Counted from the stretch's first letter, positions 35,481-47,986 are shown. The stretch: 64,000 bases of DNA from Eustoma russellianum (GCA_036186865.1 AP025042.1:12579545-12643544); one strand, 5' to 3'. Translations and numbers: made by a program. The notes: generated by a model not told the origin, from the sequence alone.

Positions 35481-36399
35481 ATTCATATATAGTGTAAAAA
35501 TGTTTCATTCTCTTTTTTCTTTTAATACAGTTTCTGTGTTTTTATTTATAATATTGCAATAAGGATGAGTGAAGCACACATCAAAACCATTGTCAATAAA
35601 TTGTGAGATGCTAAGAAAGTTTTAGGATAGATTACTTATGAGGAACACATTGGAGATTTGAAGAGTGCTCGGGTTTCCAATTGTTCTTTTTCCGATGATC
35701 CTTTTTCGTTGTTGTCTCCAAAGGTTACCGATCCACCTTTTGTAACCTTCTTCAATTTTGAGAATAAGCTCAGGTCACCCGTCATGTGCCTCGTGCAAGC
35801 ACTGTCAAGGAACCACTTGATTGATGTTCTCTTGATGTATGCGTTCCCTGTAATGTGTGACAACAATTTAGGTACCCTTTATTTTGGGTCCTTAAGAGTT
35901 AGTCCTTCAACAATTTGCAAGAGCACCTTTTGGTACCCAAACTTGGGTGACCTTTCTCGATCTTATAAAAGGTGAGAAAAGAGATGAAGAAGCATATAAT
36001 AAATGTTAGGGACATATCTATTTGGCCTATGGACGAGAATATCATTATGAGCATAATAAGATTTTCGTTTTTAATATGCATTTGTGTTAGTGTGCATGGT
36101 ACGTGATCTAGATGCATTTGTGTTGTATGAATGTCACGTGTGCATCAATGGTTTTGTTTCATATCTATACAGTACATGATTATATTTTGTATGAGATTAA
36201 AAAGGAGTACTATGTGATATGATGGGTGGTGCACTAGACATCTTCTTAGGCTGTATACTTGTCTTAAATGCTTGCAGTTTCTTAGAAGAAGATAAAATAA
36301 AGTTGGTAGACTTATTTTGTACTTTATTATCTTCCACATATCCTGATCCAGTTTTATCATTTGCATGCTTTTGGGAGGAAATGAGATGATCTAGCATGC
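35481..36399 (-). pseudogene. Copia protease region and gag-protease spacer
   Basis: The aspartic protease motif is seen as WFLDSACTRHMTGD at about 35775-35815, where DSA replaces the usual DSG. FSKLKKVTKGGSVTFGDN follows. The stretches on either side are degenerate and mostly unreadable. Confidence 0.8.
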
Positions 36400-37731
36400 A
36401 CATACCCATATTGAATTGTGCAAGATAACTCTTCTTTTGAATCGTTTAATTGAGATACAAGGCTCGTGTTAGGAGATTCTAACAACGTCTTGTCTTCAAT
36501 TAACCGTTTCTTTTCTTTTGCAAGAGACTTTGTGAATTTGTGCAATTCAAGGTATTGACTAAATAAATCATCATAAGAGGATTCAGAATCAGAGTCCGAG
36601 TTAGAAGATACCTCGTTTGAAGCTTTTAATGCAAAGCATACTTGTGTCGTTTGATCTTCTGTTTCATTAGTCTCAGAATCAGATGAGTCATTCCAAGTGG
36701 AGGCCTTGAGAGCTCTTCTTGTATTCCTTTGTTTAGGTTCTGAGACGTGTCTATTTGTGGTCCAATCCTTGTCACGGTTTTTGTTTGTCTGTTTGTCCTT
36801 GTTCGGGCAGTCATATGATAGGTGTCCAAGTTTTCCACATTCATAGCACTTTATATCTTCATCGTTATTTTTGTTTTTATTTCTCTTAGTTGAAACATCC
36901 TTAGGTTTTTTCTTTAATGACTTTCTCATAAATTTTCTCAAACCTTTAGCCAATAGTATTTGATCTTCATTGTCCGATTCTATGTCACTATCATCTATGT
37001 GATCGGAAGAAGTAGAGACGTATTCATTTGATTTAAATGCAATAGTCTTACCTTGTTTTGACGTTAATTCTGATTTCCTTAGTGTGAGTTTGTTTTCGTA
37101 TACATTTAATGATCCGATTAATTCCTCCATCTTTATCGCTTTTGTTTCCTTACTTTCTTCGATCGCCATGGCTTTGGGATCCCATTTGGATAGGAGGCTT
37201 CTCAGTACCTTTTGTACCTTTTGTCTGTGAAGAAAATGCTTTTCCAAGAGACTCAAGGGAGTTGAAAATGTTAGTCAAGCGTAAATCCATATCATAATAA
37301 CTTGAAAGATTCAAGAGTAGACATAAGCATGTTTATTTTGGACTCTTTAACTTGACTAGTACCTTCAAGTTTCATTTCAAGAATTCTCCATATTTCTTTG
37401 GTACTAGAGCAATTCGACACAAAACTTGATTCACTTTTACTTAAACCATGTAGCAGAAGTTGCATTGCTCTAGCATTCATACCTAATTTCTTTTTATCAT
37501 CACTAGTGTATTCTTGCTTCGATTTCACGACTTTTAAAGTGACACCGTCAACTGTGGATAATTTGAAGGAATAAAAGGACTGTCTTCTATAATGGACCAT
37601 AAGTCTGTATCAATAGCCTTAAGGAAAAGTTTCATATGAAGTTTCCATTGTATAAACGACTCACCGTCGAAAAGAGGAGGCTTTTCGCTCGAGATACCCT
37701 CTTGCTCGATCTTGTGACTAGTGGATGTCAT
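36400..37731 (-). pseudogene. Copia gag with CCHC zinc knuckle
   Basis: The N-terminus near 37731 opens MTSTSHKIEQEG and contains FDGESFIQWKLHMKLFLKA. The capsid-like part continues through KIMEELIGSL-type sequence (KMEELIGSLNVYENKLTL near 37110). A zinc knuckle CYECGKLGHLSYDC (C-x2-C-x4-H-x4-C) lies at about 36805-36850, followed by acidic Ser/Asp-rich and coiled-coil-like stretches. The longest frame is 299 codons (36357-37256). Two frameshifts separate it from the N-terminal pieces. A second copy of this gag lies at 58045-58992. Confidence 0.92.
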
Positions 37732-37768
37732 CTAACAAAGATCGTTGAATCTTCTTGTAGTGAGTGTG

Positions 37769-37785
37769 CATGTCTCTAATACCAA
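37769..37785 (-). promoter_or_regulatory. Copia primer-binding site
   Basis: On the minus strand TTGGTATTAGAGACATG follows the 5' LTR end CCTACA by 1 bp. It matches the initiator Met tRNA site TGGTATCAGAGC with two differences. Confidence 0.85.
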
Positions 37786-37786
37786 T

Positions 37787-40370
37787 TGTAGGAGATGCAT
37801 AGCACCACTAGAAGAGGGATTGAATAATGAGTGCGGAAAATTCGGTTTTTAAAACTTTTTGGACTAAATAATTCAGTTCTGAAAACAAATCTGTTTTCAG
37901 ATCCTGAATTGATTTATCTAGATGACCTGGTTGTAGACCTCCAAAAAGATATGCTCTCCGATGTTATGAGTGTCTCACAAAAATTTCAGATTAAAACTCC
38001 AAGCCTAACCCCTTGAAAACATGTTTTTGTACAGATTGAGTCAATCTTCCAGAAACTGTACTCTGAAATGAAAAATTTATTCCTATTAATTAGCAACTCT
38101 AAATGAACTGAACATTTTATGGTATGACCCTCAAGATGTGTACTTTAATGGGTTAAAGCATTTTTTCAAAATTCCCTTGGTAGGTATGTCAACCACGTTG
38201 ATGTTCTCAACCTTTACAAAATCTGAGAATCATATTGCACTAGTCTCAGAACTATTAACATTTGACTGACTTATACTTATCCAAATGTGATGACACTTTC
38301 CCAAATGAAAGCTAGGACATGCGTCTATGTGTCTGCAAAATTTTGTGATTTTTGAAAAAGGTTTTCTATTTTTTCCGTGAGTATGAAATCGATGCAGTAA
38401 ACTAAAAACTAAAAAACAAAAGTGCTTAAAGTAAATAACACAGAGATTTTCATGCTGGTTTGTTAAAACAACCTACTCCAGTCTTTGAGGAAACATTCCT
38501 CGGCATTCACCAATCACAAATGACACCTTGATTCAAGGGTGACTGGAGTTAAACACCAACTCCACCCTTTTACAATCAAACAACCAAACACAACAATACG
38601 AACACCACCACCGATCGAATGAAGGCTTGATCACACCTTGATCAACCTTTTACACGAGATGAACTTATGTGGATGGTTTACACAAAGCCTATATATTATC
38701 TAGAAGATATTTATGATAGGCTTGAGGCGAAGATCAAGAGAAAAGAATGGGAGAAGAGACTAGTCTTGCTTTGAACTTGTAAGAATATGAATTTTTCTTA
38801 GCCTTATCTTGCACCATCTTGCCCCTTTTTATAGTTAAGGAGGATGCCCATATGGCTGAGAACTTCCTTCAAGTTTGTCTTGAATACCTTGGAAGATTAC
38901 CTTGTATAAAATGATGACACAACCTGGCTTACTTGGTGCAATATGATTGGAGAAATGACTTGTCTTTGCCTAGTTGTCACTTCCTGATAGGCCGTTGCTT
39001 ATCCACCTTGGCACCCCATAAATGAGATGAAAATTCCCCTTAAAAATCTGAAACACATGCTCAAAATTGAAGACAAAAAGACACAAAAAAACGGCCAGCT
39101 CCAAAAACATGTGCTGAAATTTCAGCATGTGTTGTATTTTGCATTGTTTCCTTGTGTGTTGCCCTCTTCAATGTCACCGATCATTTGTGGCTTATTATTC
39201 ACCAATTAAAGTGTCAAACAAGCTCCACCTATACTCCAACAAAGCTGAAATGGCATGTGATCTCAGCTGCATATGTGCTGAATTCTCTTTTGGTAAATTT
39301 TGTCACACAATGATGCACAATCTTCACACAATGGTAAATTGCAATCAGACCTAAATTTATTTATCTAAAACTCTCTAATATGTCTTGAATGTATAAAAAG
39401 TGTCTAGATACATATGACATCAAGACCAAAAACGTCCAAGCATGTAGAGGTGTAGAAAACCGAATTTTCGACTTCCGTCGATTATGCGATTTTTCTCCGA
39501 TTAAAATAAGACTTCTTAGACATGTAATATATATTATGTCACACATAATATACATAGAATAAGGTGTATATTCAGCTCCAATGGATGAAGGAAAAACGCC
39601 CCATGTGACAAAAGAAACTTGAATTTGAATTCTCCACAAATTTAGGCTAAGTTTTTGGTGATTTGTGTGCGTAAACATGTATGACTTTGAGCTTAATTTG
39701 TCATGTATATCACGAAATGTTTGAGTATTTTTGGTGCATCTAGGCTGACCATCTTTATATGGTAAGTACGTGATAGTCCATGAAGTTTCGGTAGTCACCT
39801 AATATGACAATTTTAAATTTATGTCCTTGTGACATGTCGTTATAATTTTGATGGCACTATGACTTTTAATGTATGATATTAGACTTTTATATGCTCATAA
39901 ATATGAGGTGTATATAGTGGAACATCGATGTACAACGTCTAAATATAAGTATATATTTTTTTCGTAAAAAAATATGGATATTTAATATGTATATGTATAT
40001 GGCGTGTATATAAGAGTGTTGAGAGGGAACTTTCCATTCCAAATTTGTTGCCAAATGGCTCTCTCCAAATATATCTCAAATATGTCTTCATTTAATAAAC
40101 TAGTTAGTTCATCTCCTTAAGGACTTCACTTAAGGAACTAGTTTAGTTCATTAATTATGGCACCTGAAAATAGTATATAGACAACAAATGTTTGCCATAT
40201 GATGTAAGCCTTAATGATTCATGGTTTGTTAGTACGACAACATTATATATAAACATGTAAAGCACTTTTGTCACGTGCATATATCAAGTAACACTTATTT
40301 CATGCATTTAGTAAACATGTAACATTTAAATCATGCATTTTCGAATCACTCAAACCCTAATTTCTCAACA
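37787..40370 (-). repeat. 5' LTR of the copia element (2,584 bp)
   Basis: On the minus strand it runs from TGTTGAGAAATTAGGG at 40370 to CTCCTACA at 37787, matching the LTR at 20197-22893. It is flanked on the outside by TATTT (40371-40375). Confidence 0.92.
38824..38834 (-). promoter_or_regulatory. TATA box of the copia 5' LTR
   Basis: CTATAAAAAGG on the minus strand. The equivalent in the 3' LTR is mutated to TTATAAGAAGG, and the solo LTR at 44268 has CTATAAATAGG at the corresponding place. Confidence 0.65.
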
Positions 40371-40375
40371 TATTT

Positions 40376-40550
40376 GATACCAAATCATAAGTTTGAATGC
40401 ATGTTCTTGAATTAAAATGCATAAGATACATTACATGTCATATGTCAATGCACCATGAATTAATATTCAAGACCATTATATGTTAAAATGCTAAATGGTA
40501 CCATTATGATTCCTGTATGAAATGTTAAATTGACGCACTTGCTGTTCTAT
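40376..40550 (+). other. Remainder of the copia target sequence before LINE-1
   Basis: AT-rich sequence with ATG-rich motifs like those before 20196, so probably the rest of the interrupted LTR at 18320. LINE similarity begins at about 40550. No gene. Confidence 0.45.
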
Positions 40551-40554
40551 TCTA

Positions 40555-41641
40555 GTATTCCTTGGTTGGTACATTCTTGTATGGTCGTCCACCTTAGAAA
40601 GTTATCTGTGATGTTTTTGAAAAGATCGGTTTTCGCAATGATTTACGGATTACTCTTATTGATCAGTCCCATATTCTTTTGAATTTTCAACATGAACCTG
40701 ACTATTTACAGTGCTTCTATCGTCGATCATGGCATATCTATGGCTGTCATATGTGGATCACAAAATGGATAGTAGATTTCGATCCTGCTGCGGATGTTCC
40801 TATAGTTCTTGTGTGGATCGCATTTCCGGGATTACCTATACATCTCCATCATCGATCGACTTTATTTGAAATCGTGCATCCAATTGGTACTCCTATAAAA
40901 CTAGATGTTGCAACATCGGATGGTTTGCGTCAATCAGTAGCACGTGCGTGTGTAGAAGTGGATGTATCGTAGTATTTGCCTCAGAAGATATATTTGCAGG
41001 CAAAGCAAAAATACATTATGCAGTCAGTTGTTTATGAGGATCTGCCATTATTTTGTACATCATGTCGTCGACTAGGACATGCAACGGGTTTATGTCATCC
41101 ATATTCTCCACCGATCGCTCCTGCGCATCCACCAGCAACCAGGTGGACGCCAAAAAGAAAGCCTGCGGTTGCTCGCAACGATACTGTTACAGAACCAGTG
41201 GTTTTGCTTTCTCGTCCACCAGAAGTCAGTGTACCTACTGATCTGATGCCCCATAGGGCAGAAATTCCCTCACCAAGTAACATGCTAGATATCTCAAAAT
41301 TAGGTGCTGATGGTGACTTTTCGCCTCCACGGGAATCTAAGGATCAGTGTGACATTGGTCATTTTTCTGACACGGAGATACAGGTTGAGGATCCACCTCC
41401 AACTTTGCCACCGGTATCTGATGATGTCGTGAGGAAAATACAGTTGCTGCCACAATCACCTTCTGAAGATATTTTATTATCGCGGCTGGAGGAGTCGTCG
41501 CCAGATGAAGGTTTTATTACGGTGGTCTTGCACCGGCTACGGAGAGCACGTAAGGACTTACCACCATTGCCACCCTCTACTATTCTTACACATAGTGCCA
41601 CACGCTCCTCTCAGGAAAGTGATATTACAATTTCTCAATGA
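40555..41641 (+). pseudogene. LINE-1 ORF1 (DUF4283-type domain plus CCHC knuckle)
   Basis: The 5' end is missing: the first readable block is LVGTFLYGRPP (about 40565), matching LVGTFWSGRPP in the fuller ORF1 at 48290. Next come ITKWIVDFDPAADVPIVLVW and IAFPGLPIHLHHR (40755-40860), typical of the DUF4283 nucleic-acid-binding domain of plant LINE ORF1. A knuckle CTSCRRLGHATGLC (C-x2-C-x4-H-x4-C) lies at 41056-41097. The tail is Pro/Ser-rich and ends with a stop at 41639-41641. A TAG at 40970 and at least one shift break it. The product would have coated the LINE RNA. Confidence 0.88.
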
Positions 41642-44262
41642 ATATCATGATCTGGAATCCTTCGAGCCTCTTTACCACGGTTACATCATTTAATTCATGA
41701 GCACGGATTGAATTTTATTGCATTTATCGAGCCAAAGCACTCTTCCACCATACTGGTTTGTTATGGTATGGAACTTGGCTTCACCAATTCTTGTTCATCA
41801 CGGTCAGAGGAAATATTGGTATATTGGTGTGATTCCACATTTCGGTTGATTAATACACGGGATGATGATCAAGTCCTCCATATTTGTTTCCTCTATATTC
41901 CGTTACAGTATATGTTCACATGTTAAGTAGTTTATGCGAAACATTCTCCGGTGCTTCGGCGACCACTGTGGCAAGCATTACGTGATTATTCTCAGTAGCA
42001 CAATTCCCCGTGATTGGTAGGTGGGGATTTAATACATTTCAGAATTTAGATGATCACAGTGGTAGATCTCACCCATCTTTAGAACTCTTGCAAGATTTCA
42101 ATGATTGTATAGAAGATTGTGCATTGATGGATCACCATTTCATGGATCTCGGTATACTTGGACGGATGGCCAGGGACTTGGTCGAGTGCGTTGTCGTCTG
42201 GATTGGCTATTTACAAACTCTTCTTTTCATGATACATTTGATGACATGAACCTTACACATCTACCTCAAGTTTTTCTGGATCATACACCTCTTTTATTCA
42301 TTTGTGGTATGAACAGCTCATCTAGTCGACGTACCTTCCATTTTTTAGATGCATGGTTATCACATCCTGATTTTCTTAATTATGCTAAGGAGGCATGGAT
42401 GTCGTATCCGACCCCTGGTGGCATGTATGGTTTTTATACAAAATTGTTGCAGCTGAAACAGGAAATTCAACGCTTGAATAAGGAAATTTTTTGTAATATC
42501 TTTTTGCGGTTGGAGCAATCTGAGGCAGCTGTCTGATGGGCTGAGACACAGTGGGATGCAGACCCCTCTGAAATTAATCGTACTTTATATCATCAAGCAA
42601 AGGCTGAATATATACGGGCTCTAAATATAAGATGCAATCTTGGAAGCAAAAAGCCTGGGTTCAATGGCTTCAGGATGGTGATGATAATACACGGTATTTT
42701 CACTTGTTGTTAAGGGCCGCCGTACTCAACTACAAATTAAACATATATATTCATCCGCAGGTTTGCTATGCACTTCACCTGATTCTATTCAGAGTGAGGC
42801 AGTTTTTGTCTATGCAAATTTATTCGCAAAAGAGGATACAGAGAATTATGACGAGATCCTCCAGCACATCCCTCATTTAATTACTATAAAAGACAATGCA
42901 TAACTTACTGCTCTTATGCAGGAATCAGAAATAAAGGATGATGTATTGCATTTGATCCACAATGTGCAGCAGGCCCGAATGGGTTTCATGTTAATTTGTT
43001 TTGCACATGTTGGCCTATTATTCATACTGATGTTGTCTTAGCAGTGCAGGAGTTTTTCCTTGGAGTACCACAGCATTCGGTGATGGCTAGTGCGTTAATT
43101 CCGCTAATACCCAAGACATCTTCACCTCGTGCTTTTATTGATTTTCGGCCAATTTGTTTGACTAATTTTTTAAGCAACATTTGTACTCATATTATTGCGA
43201 CTCGATTGAGTACTTCCCTTCCAAAATTGATATCGCTAGAACAAACTGGCGTTTTAAAAGACCAGGATATTTCGACACGGGTTTTATTGGCTCGCGAGAT
43301 GATACATATGCTTGACAAAGGTGGCAGTCAGTTATGTTTAAAGCTTGACATGATGAAAGTATTTGATAGAGTAAGTTGGGAATATTTGGAATTGTTGCTA
43401 AAGAAGTTCGGCTTTGCAGATTTTCTTGTTCGGAATGTCCTAAATCATTTAAGTAGTAAACGTCTTGCGGTATTGTTAAATGGATCTCCTTCACATGTCT
43501 TTCGTCCATATAGCGGAGTCAAGCAAGGAGATCCTTTATCTCCTTTGTTGTTTATACTATCTTTAAAAGGTTTTAGTCGAGGTTTAAAATCTCTGGTGGG
43601 GAATGGTGTCTTGCAGCCGATTCGGATAGGGCGACTCCCATTTCATGTTACACACCTTGTATATGCGGATGATTTGTTGGTTTTCTTGCGTGGCTCTATT
43701 TGAACTTTTACTGGATTTCAATCTTTTCTGACAGCTTATGAAACAGCTTCTGGACAAAAAGTTAATTACAATAAAAGTAGTTTCATCCCTTCATCCTCTA
43801 CATCTTTATAGCGTCGGAGGCAATATGAGGATGTTATTGATATGCGGTCAACATGTTTACCATTTCATTCTCTTGGTTGTTTGTTGCATAAAGGGATTAG
43901 CCGGGCACAATATTGTACGACTCTTCTGGAACACATTGACCATCGGTTGCATGGTTGGCATAATTGATTGCTTTCTCCAGCAGGCATACTTGTTTTATTA
44001 CGCTCTGTTATCTCTGCCCTAACATTGCATATTATTGCTGCAGGAGGATTACCACATTATGTGATTAAAATTATTGAAAGGAAAATGGCCATCTTCTATT
44101 GAGGGCCGCGACGACATTGAGTTGCTTGGTCCACCATTCGCACCTCTTGTTAAGAAGGTGGTCTGGGTATTTGGGATCTTCTTACCTTGCAGGAGGCATA
44201 TTTCTATCATATTTGGTGGCATTATCAGCAGAACACTACACTTTGGAGTAATTATCTGCATG
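41639..44262 (+). pseudogene. LINE-1 ORF2, 5' part: endonuclease and reverse transcriptase
   Basis: ORF2 probably starts at the ATG overlapping the ORF1 stop (41638-41641). FIAFIEPKHSS near 41720 is the start of the endonuclease, GFNTFQNLDDHSGRSHPS near 42025 is a degraded GDFN region, and FTNSSFHDTFDDMNLTHLPQ ... LDHTP follows at 42210-42290. RT motifs: LIPLIPKTSSP (43097), FRPICLTNFLS (43143), KLDMMKVFDRVSW (43345), GVKQGDPLSPLLF (43517) and YADD at 43662-43673. The catalytic residues of RT are present, but the gene has multiple frameshifts and stops. Confidence 0.9.
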
Positions 44263-44267
44263 CTAAA
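44263..44267. repeat. Solo-LTR target duplication, left (CTAAA)
   Basis: CTAAA, repeated at 46167-46171 on the other side of the LTR. Confidence 0.9.
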
Positions 44268-46166
44268 TGTTGAGAAATGTGTTTGGATAATTTTCAAAGT
44301 CATGATTTTAAGTGATGAATACTTAAAAATGTCACATATGGTGTCATAAATGAAAGAGTTGAATAAGTGAAGAAAAATGACACGATGTCTACGGTTGTTA
44401 GAAATATTTTTCTAAAATGTGATAAAATAGTTGTTTTTATTTTTACATGATTTATATATGTTTATCATGTTGTGATTATGTGATTTTTATGATGATAATA
44501 TCTTGTGACTAATATGCCCTCGAAGTTTCTACAACTTACCAAAAAGGGCAAAAGTGGTATTTTGAGTTTTGTAGGTACTCGACATGGTGAATATGATTCA
44601 AGAAGATATTATCATCTTATTTATTATCAAGAAGGTGTTATTATATTTAATTCTGACCATCGGGGTCATTTCTGGAGTTTTATCTCACTAGGGGCATTTT
44701 GGTCATTTTACCCCCGAAGACAGTCTCGGTATTTTTACTCAAGGAATCTCTTGAGTATCTTATTATATTCTGGAGTTCATTTAATATATTCTTGAAGATT
44801 ATTTGGTGGTTTTCTATTTTATTCTCTCATTTGATGATTTTATCGACGGTGGCGGGATATGTGACGGTATTCGATGTCACGTTCTATTTTCTCTTAAAGA
44901 CTCTTATATATATGTTATTGGAGGTTCTTAATCATCATCTTTCAGAGATTACAAGGTGTCCTTGGTGGAAGATTCATCACAATATGTAAAGGAGAAGAAA
45001 GTATGAATTTTGGTGTTATATGTTGACATAATCTTGTCAACACTTATTCATTATTTTTTATTCACAAAATTTGAGTTGGTATACATACATACAACATCCA
45101 AAACGTCCATAAACAGGTGGAGATGGTGGTGTACTCATTTTATGAGTTGGAGACAAGAAGACAAACCAAAAGCAAGCTAGTTGGCAAAAGTTGCCAACTT
45201 GAAATTTCAAATTTGAATGTAATGGAGACAAGGTTGTTGGAGATGATTATGGAGGTGCTTTATTTCAAAATTCTCAGCCATAACATGGTCTAAAAGTTGG
45301 AGAGAATATGCCATCCATTCACACTATAAATAGGAGGCAAGGTGAAGAAGAGAAGACACACACTTGAAAGAAAAAATTGAAGATTGTTGTCTTGCTATTC
45401 TCTTCTCATATTTTCGTTCATACTTTGTGTAGCTAAGGTGTTCCATTTCTAGTTGTTGTCCAGCTACACTATACACACTTTCTTGTGTCTTATTTGTAAG
45501 ATTGATTAGCCAAATCTATAAGGCTACATCAATAGGTGATAGAGGTGTTGCAACCAAGAGTTGCATAAAGGTGTTCATCCAAGTCTTGAATAGGGTTGGT
45601 GTTTAACCCAAGGATCAAGCTTGGTTCTTGCTGTAATTTGGTTCATACCATAGTGAAATCCAAGGAAAGGTGTTCATTGGGACTGGAGTAGGTCACATTG
45701 ACCGAACCAGGATAAATTCTTGGTGTTATTGTCTTCTTTACATTTTTATGTTTTCTGCCCGTTTTTCACTACAGATTTCACACAACATTTCACGTTTTGA
45801 AAAAATAGGCAAACACTTTCAAAATTTGTGATTTTTGGTGGAGTTATACTTCAGACTGTTAGCTTTCATTTGCAACAAGAATCACTTGATTTGAGCAAGG
45901 GAAAGTTAGTCTTTCAGTCTTTGCAAGATAACTGCTCCAATCTGGCTGCAATCTGACCAGTTTTGAGAAAACTTAAATTCTGAAAAGTTTCATAATTTTT
46001 GGAGTTGTGTACAATTATTTGTGAATTTTTGAAAAACGGTTCTGAATCTGAGGTGGTTTCAGATTCTGTTTTCAAAGGGGATTTTAACAAAGGGTTGTAG
46101 TGTAATTTCCGCTAACCACTATTCACCCCCCTCTAGTGGTGTTTATTGCAGGTGAACGGTCCAACA
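44268..46166 (+). mobile_element. Copia solo LTR (1,899 bp) inside LINE-1
   Basis: It runs from TGTTGAGAAATGTG to GGTCCAACA with perfect CTAAA duplications. Its start TGTTGAGAAAT equals that of the 20197-40370 copia LTRs, and the end region (CACCCCCCTCTAGTGGTGTT) matches theirs. No primer site, polypurine tract or pol is attached. It is best explained by LTR-LTR recombination that removed the internal region. Confidence 0.93.
45324..45334 (+). promoter_or_regulatory. TATA box in the copia solo LTR
   Basis: CTATAAATAGG, about 1.06 kb into the LTR, followed by a GAAGAGAAGACACACAC leader. It could still drive outward transcription into LINE-1 and LINE-2 (inference). Confidence 0.65.
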
Positions 46167-46171
46167 CTAAA

Positions 46172-47400
46172 TACGTACAATGTGGAGATTTTCAACCGTG
46201 TCTTCCAGACTCACCCATTTGGAAGATTATTTGCCGATATCATGCCTTTTTTTATAATAATACTCAACGTCAAGATACAAGTCTGAGCTGGGCAGCTACT
46301 GCGTCGGGAGAGTTCACTTTGCGGTCTGCTTATGATCTTTTTGACATTCAACGACCTACTCTTCTTTCGGCATAGTTTATTTGGCATAAACATCATCACC
46401 CCACTATTAAAAATTTCCTCTGGTGCATCTATCACCGAGCATTGCCATTTGAAGACTACATATGTAAGTTTACCGTAGCTATGACCACATAGTGTCCTTT
46501 TTGTAAGCAAGCATCGGCTACAGTGGACCATGTATTTTTGCACTGTGATCGTATTCGACATATTTGGGTTTTCTATGCAACGGAGCTACACAGTCATTCT
46601 ACTAGTTCTATGAGCCTATGGCCGTACCTGTTATCTTGGTGGTATCGGGCTACATCGAATACATTATTAGGGGTAATGAAAATTGTGATTCCATCTATTA
46701 TTGTTTTTAATATCTGGCGTGCATACAATTCTTTGATTTATGGTGATACGACGGATTATACCACGACATCACTTATGACAGTCGTACATTCTGACATTTA
46801 TTTATGGGGTAAAATACTTGATGGTACAAAACATGCCTCCGGATTTAGCTCGGTCCAGCACTTAAACTTATTGCCTCCCCTTAAACTCCCGCGGGAAAAG
46901 ATGGTAAGGTGGTTAGCTCCTCCTTCTGGTCGTTTGAAAGTAAATGTTGATGCGGCGGTAGGGAGGTTTTATGCAACAAGAGGGGCTATCTTACGAGATC
47001 ATTCAGGCGCATGCATTGGAGCCATTTCATTTTATTTACCACCCTATACTCCACTCATCGCTGAAATAAAGGCTTCATTATTTGGTTTGATTTATGTTTT
47101 GCCATTGCATCGAAACATTATTCTAGAGTCAGATTGTTCACAGTTGAATACATCTCTTTGTCGTCCTACCTTTAATTCGGGGAGCTACCACCTGCGAATG
47201 CTGGATTCTTTATAGTGTCAACAACATCATGTCTTCCAGCATATTTATCGAGAAGCGAACATGGCAGCCCACAATTTAGCACAGCAAGGAATGCTACACC
47301 CTCGGACATGCTTTTACTCGCATCAAACGCTTCCCATTTGGTTCGTGGTTGTGTATGGCTGGATATGTCAACAGGTCAGCTTCGGCATGCATGATTTCTC
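46172..47400 (+). pseudogene. LINE-1 ORF2, 3' part: zf-RVT and RNase H
   Basis: The frame resumes after the solo LTR with CGDFQPCLPDSPIWKIICRY, then SWAATASGEFTLRSAYDLF (46290-46350). A zf-RVT-like CPFCKQ ... VDHVFLHC ... HIW block covers 46495-46570. RNase H: GRLKVNVDAAVGRF with Asp (46930-46970), AEIKASLFGLIY with Glu, ILESDCSQL with Asp (47120) and YREANMAAHNLAQQG (47250-47290). One early stop (46374) and one after MLDSL (47213) break the frame. Confidence 0.9.
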
Positions 47401-47923
47401 TTCTCAATCGAAGATGTGACAATGACTTCCGAATGGATTGGCTGTACCCGACACATTCAGCCTGTATCCTGAGGGATGCAGGCAGACTTGGTATGACTTC
47501 ATACTATGTGCTTTACATGGTTTTCCGATATTGTTGGTCTGCACTGCTTTCTAATAGCTATATGTTTGCTTTTGCATGGACGGTCATGGACAACACTGCT
47601 GCCTCACATGATTCTTATCAATTTTTTGATGCGCTGGGGAAGATTAATACTTATATATTTATTGGTTCAAATGCGGTAAATATGTACTCTTTTTCCTTCG
47701 TGCAAGATTTTATCCACAAGGGTGGTTTTGCTTGCCAAAGTTTTAATGAGGCATATCATACCGCATTTGAACATTTCCCAACCCATTGTCGTGCATGGAT
47801 TAATGACTTTTGCTCTTTGAGTAGTTTCATTCGGTTATGTACGACTTTATTTGTAATCACAGTATTCCTCCGCCATAAGTGAATGTTTTTCCTAATAAAA
47901 TAAGGAGACATGGTGCTCTTTTT

Positions 47924-47926
<3 letters not shown>
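47401..47926 (+). other. LINE-1 3' untranslated region
   Basis: A 177-codon open stretch here (47349-47882) has no domain and lies at the 3' UTR position. The region ends CCTAATAAAATAAGG then CTCTTTTTAAAA before the repeat tail, so a polyadenylation-like AATAAA is present. Confidence 0.65.

Positions 47927-47973
<47 letters not shown>
47927..47973. repeat. (AT)n tail of LINE-1, about 23 dinucleotides
   Basis: An uninterrupted AT run follows TTTTTAAA. It replaces the usual poly(A) tail, and the next LINE begins directly after it. Confidence 0.95.
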
Positions 47974-47976
<3 letters not shown>

Positions 47977-47986
47977 TAATAAAAAG

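Larger units (their letters stand above)
20197..40370 (-). mobile_element. Ty1/copia element, host of the nested gypsy insertion
   Basis: A long-LTR copia element of about 10.5 kb without its nested insert. On the minus strand the order is 5' LTR (40370-37787), primer site, gag with zinc knuckle, protease, integrase, RT with YVDD, then the gypsy element, then the rest of RT and RNase H, polypurine tract and 3' LTR. Perfect TATTT target duplications flank it. The integrase-before-RT order defines Ty1/copia. The LTR size and large gag hint at the SIRE/Maximus side of the superfamily, but lineage assignment needs an RT tree. All frames contain stops or shifts. Confidence 0.93.
40550..47973 (+). 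mobile_element. LINE-1, L1-type LINE split by a copia solo LTR
   Basis: ORF1 (5'-truncated), ORF2 with endonuclease, RT, zf-RVT and RNase H, a 3' UTR and an (AT)n tail. Removing the 1,899-bp solo LTR and one CTAAA copy rejoins the coding sequence at LHAKYVQ, which confirms the LTR came later. It is closely related to LINE-M; both share TTTTAAAA before the TA-repeat tail. Confidence 0.92.

Noticed and set aside
36357..37256. Host zinc-knuckle protein gene
   Set aside because: The CCHC protein is copia gag: it lies downstream of an LTR and primer site and upstream of protease and integrase.
20197..40370. One giant 20-kb retrotransposon
   Set aside because: Two sets of LTRs with separate target duplications and opposite orientations show two nested elements.
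41653..41926. Small host gene between LINE-1 ORF1 and the endonuclease
   Set aside because: The segment contains FIAFIEPK-type endonuclease start sequence in the correct order for LINE ORF2.
47349..47882. 177-codon open stretch after the LINE-1 RNase H
   Set aside because: No recognisable domain, and it occupies the LINE 3' UTR position ahead of the AATAAA and tail.
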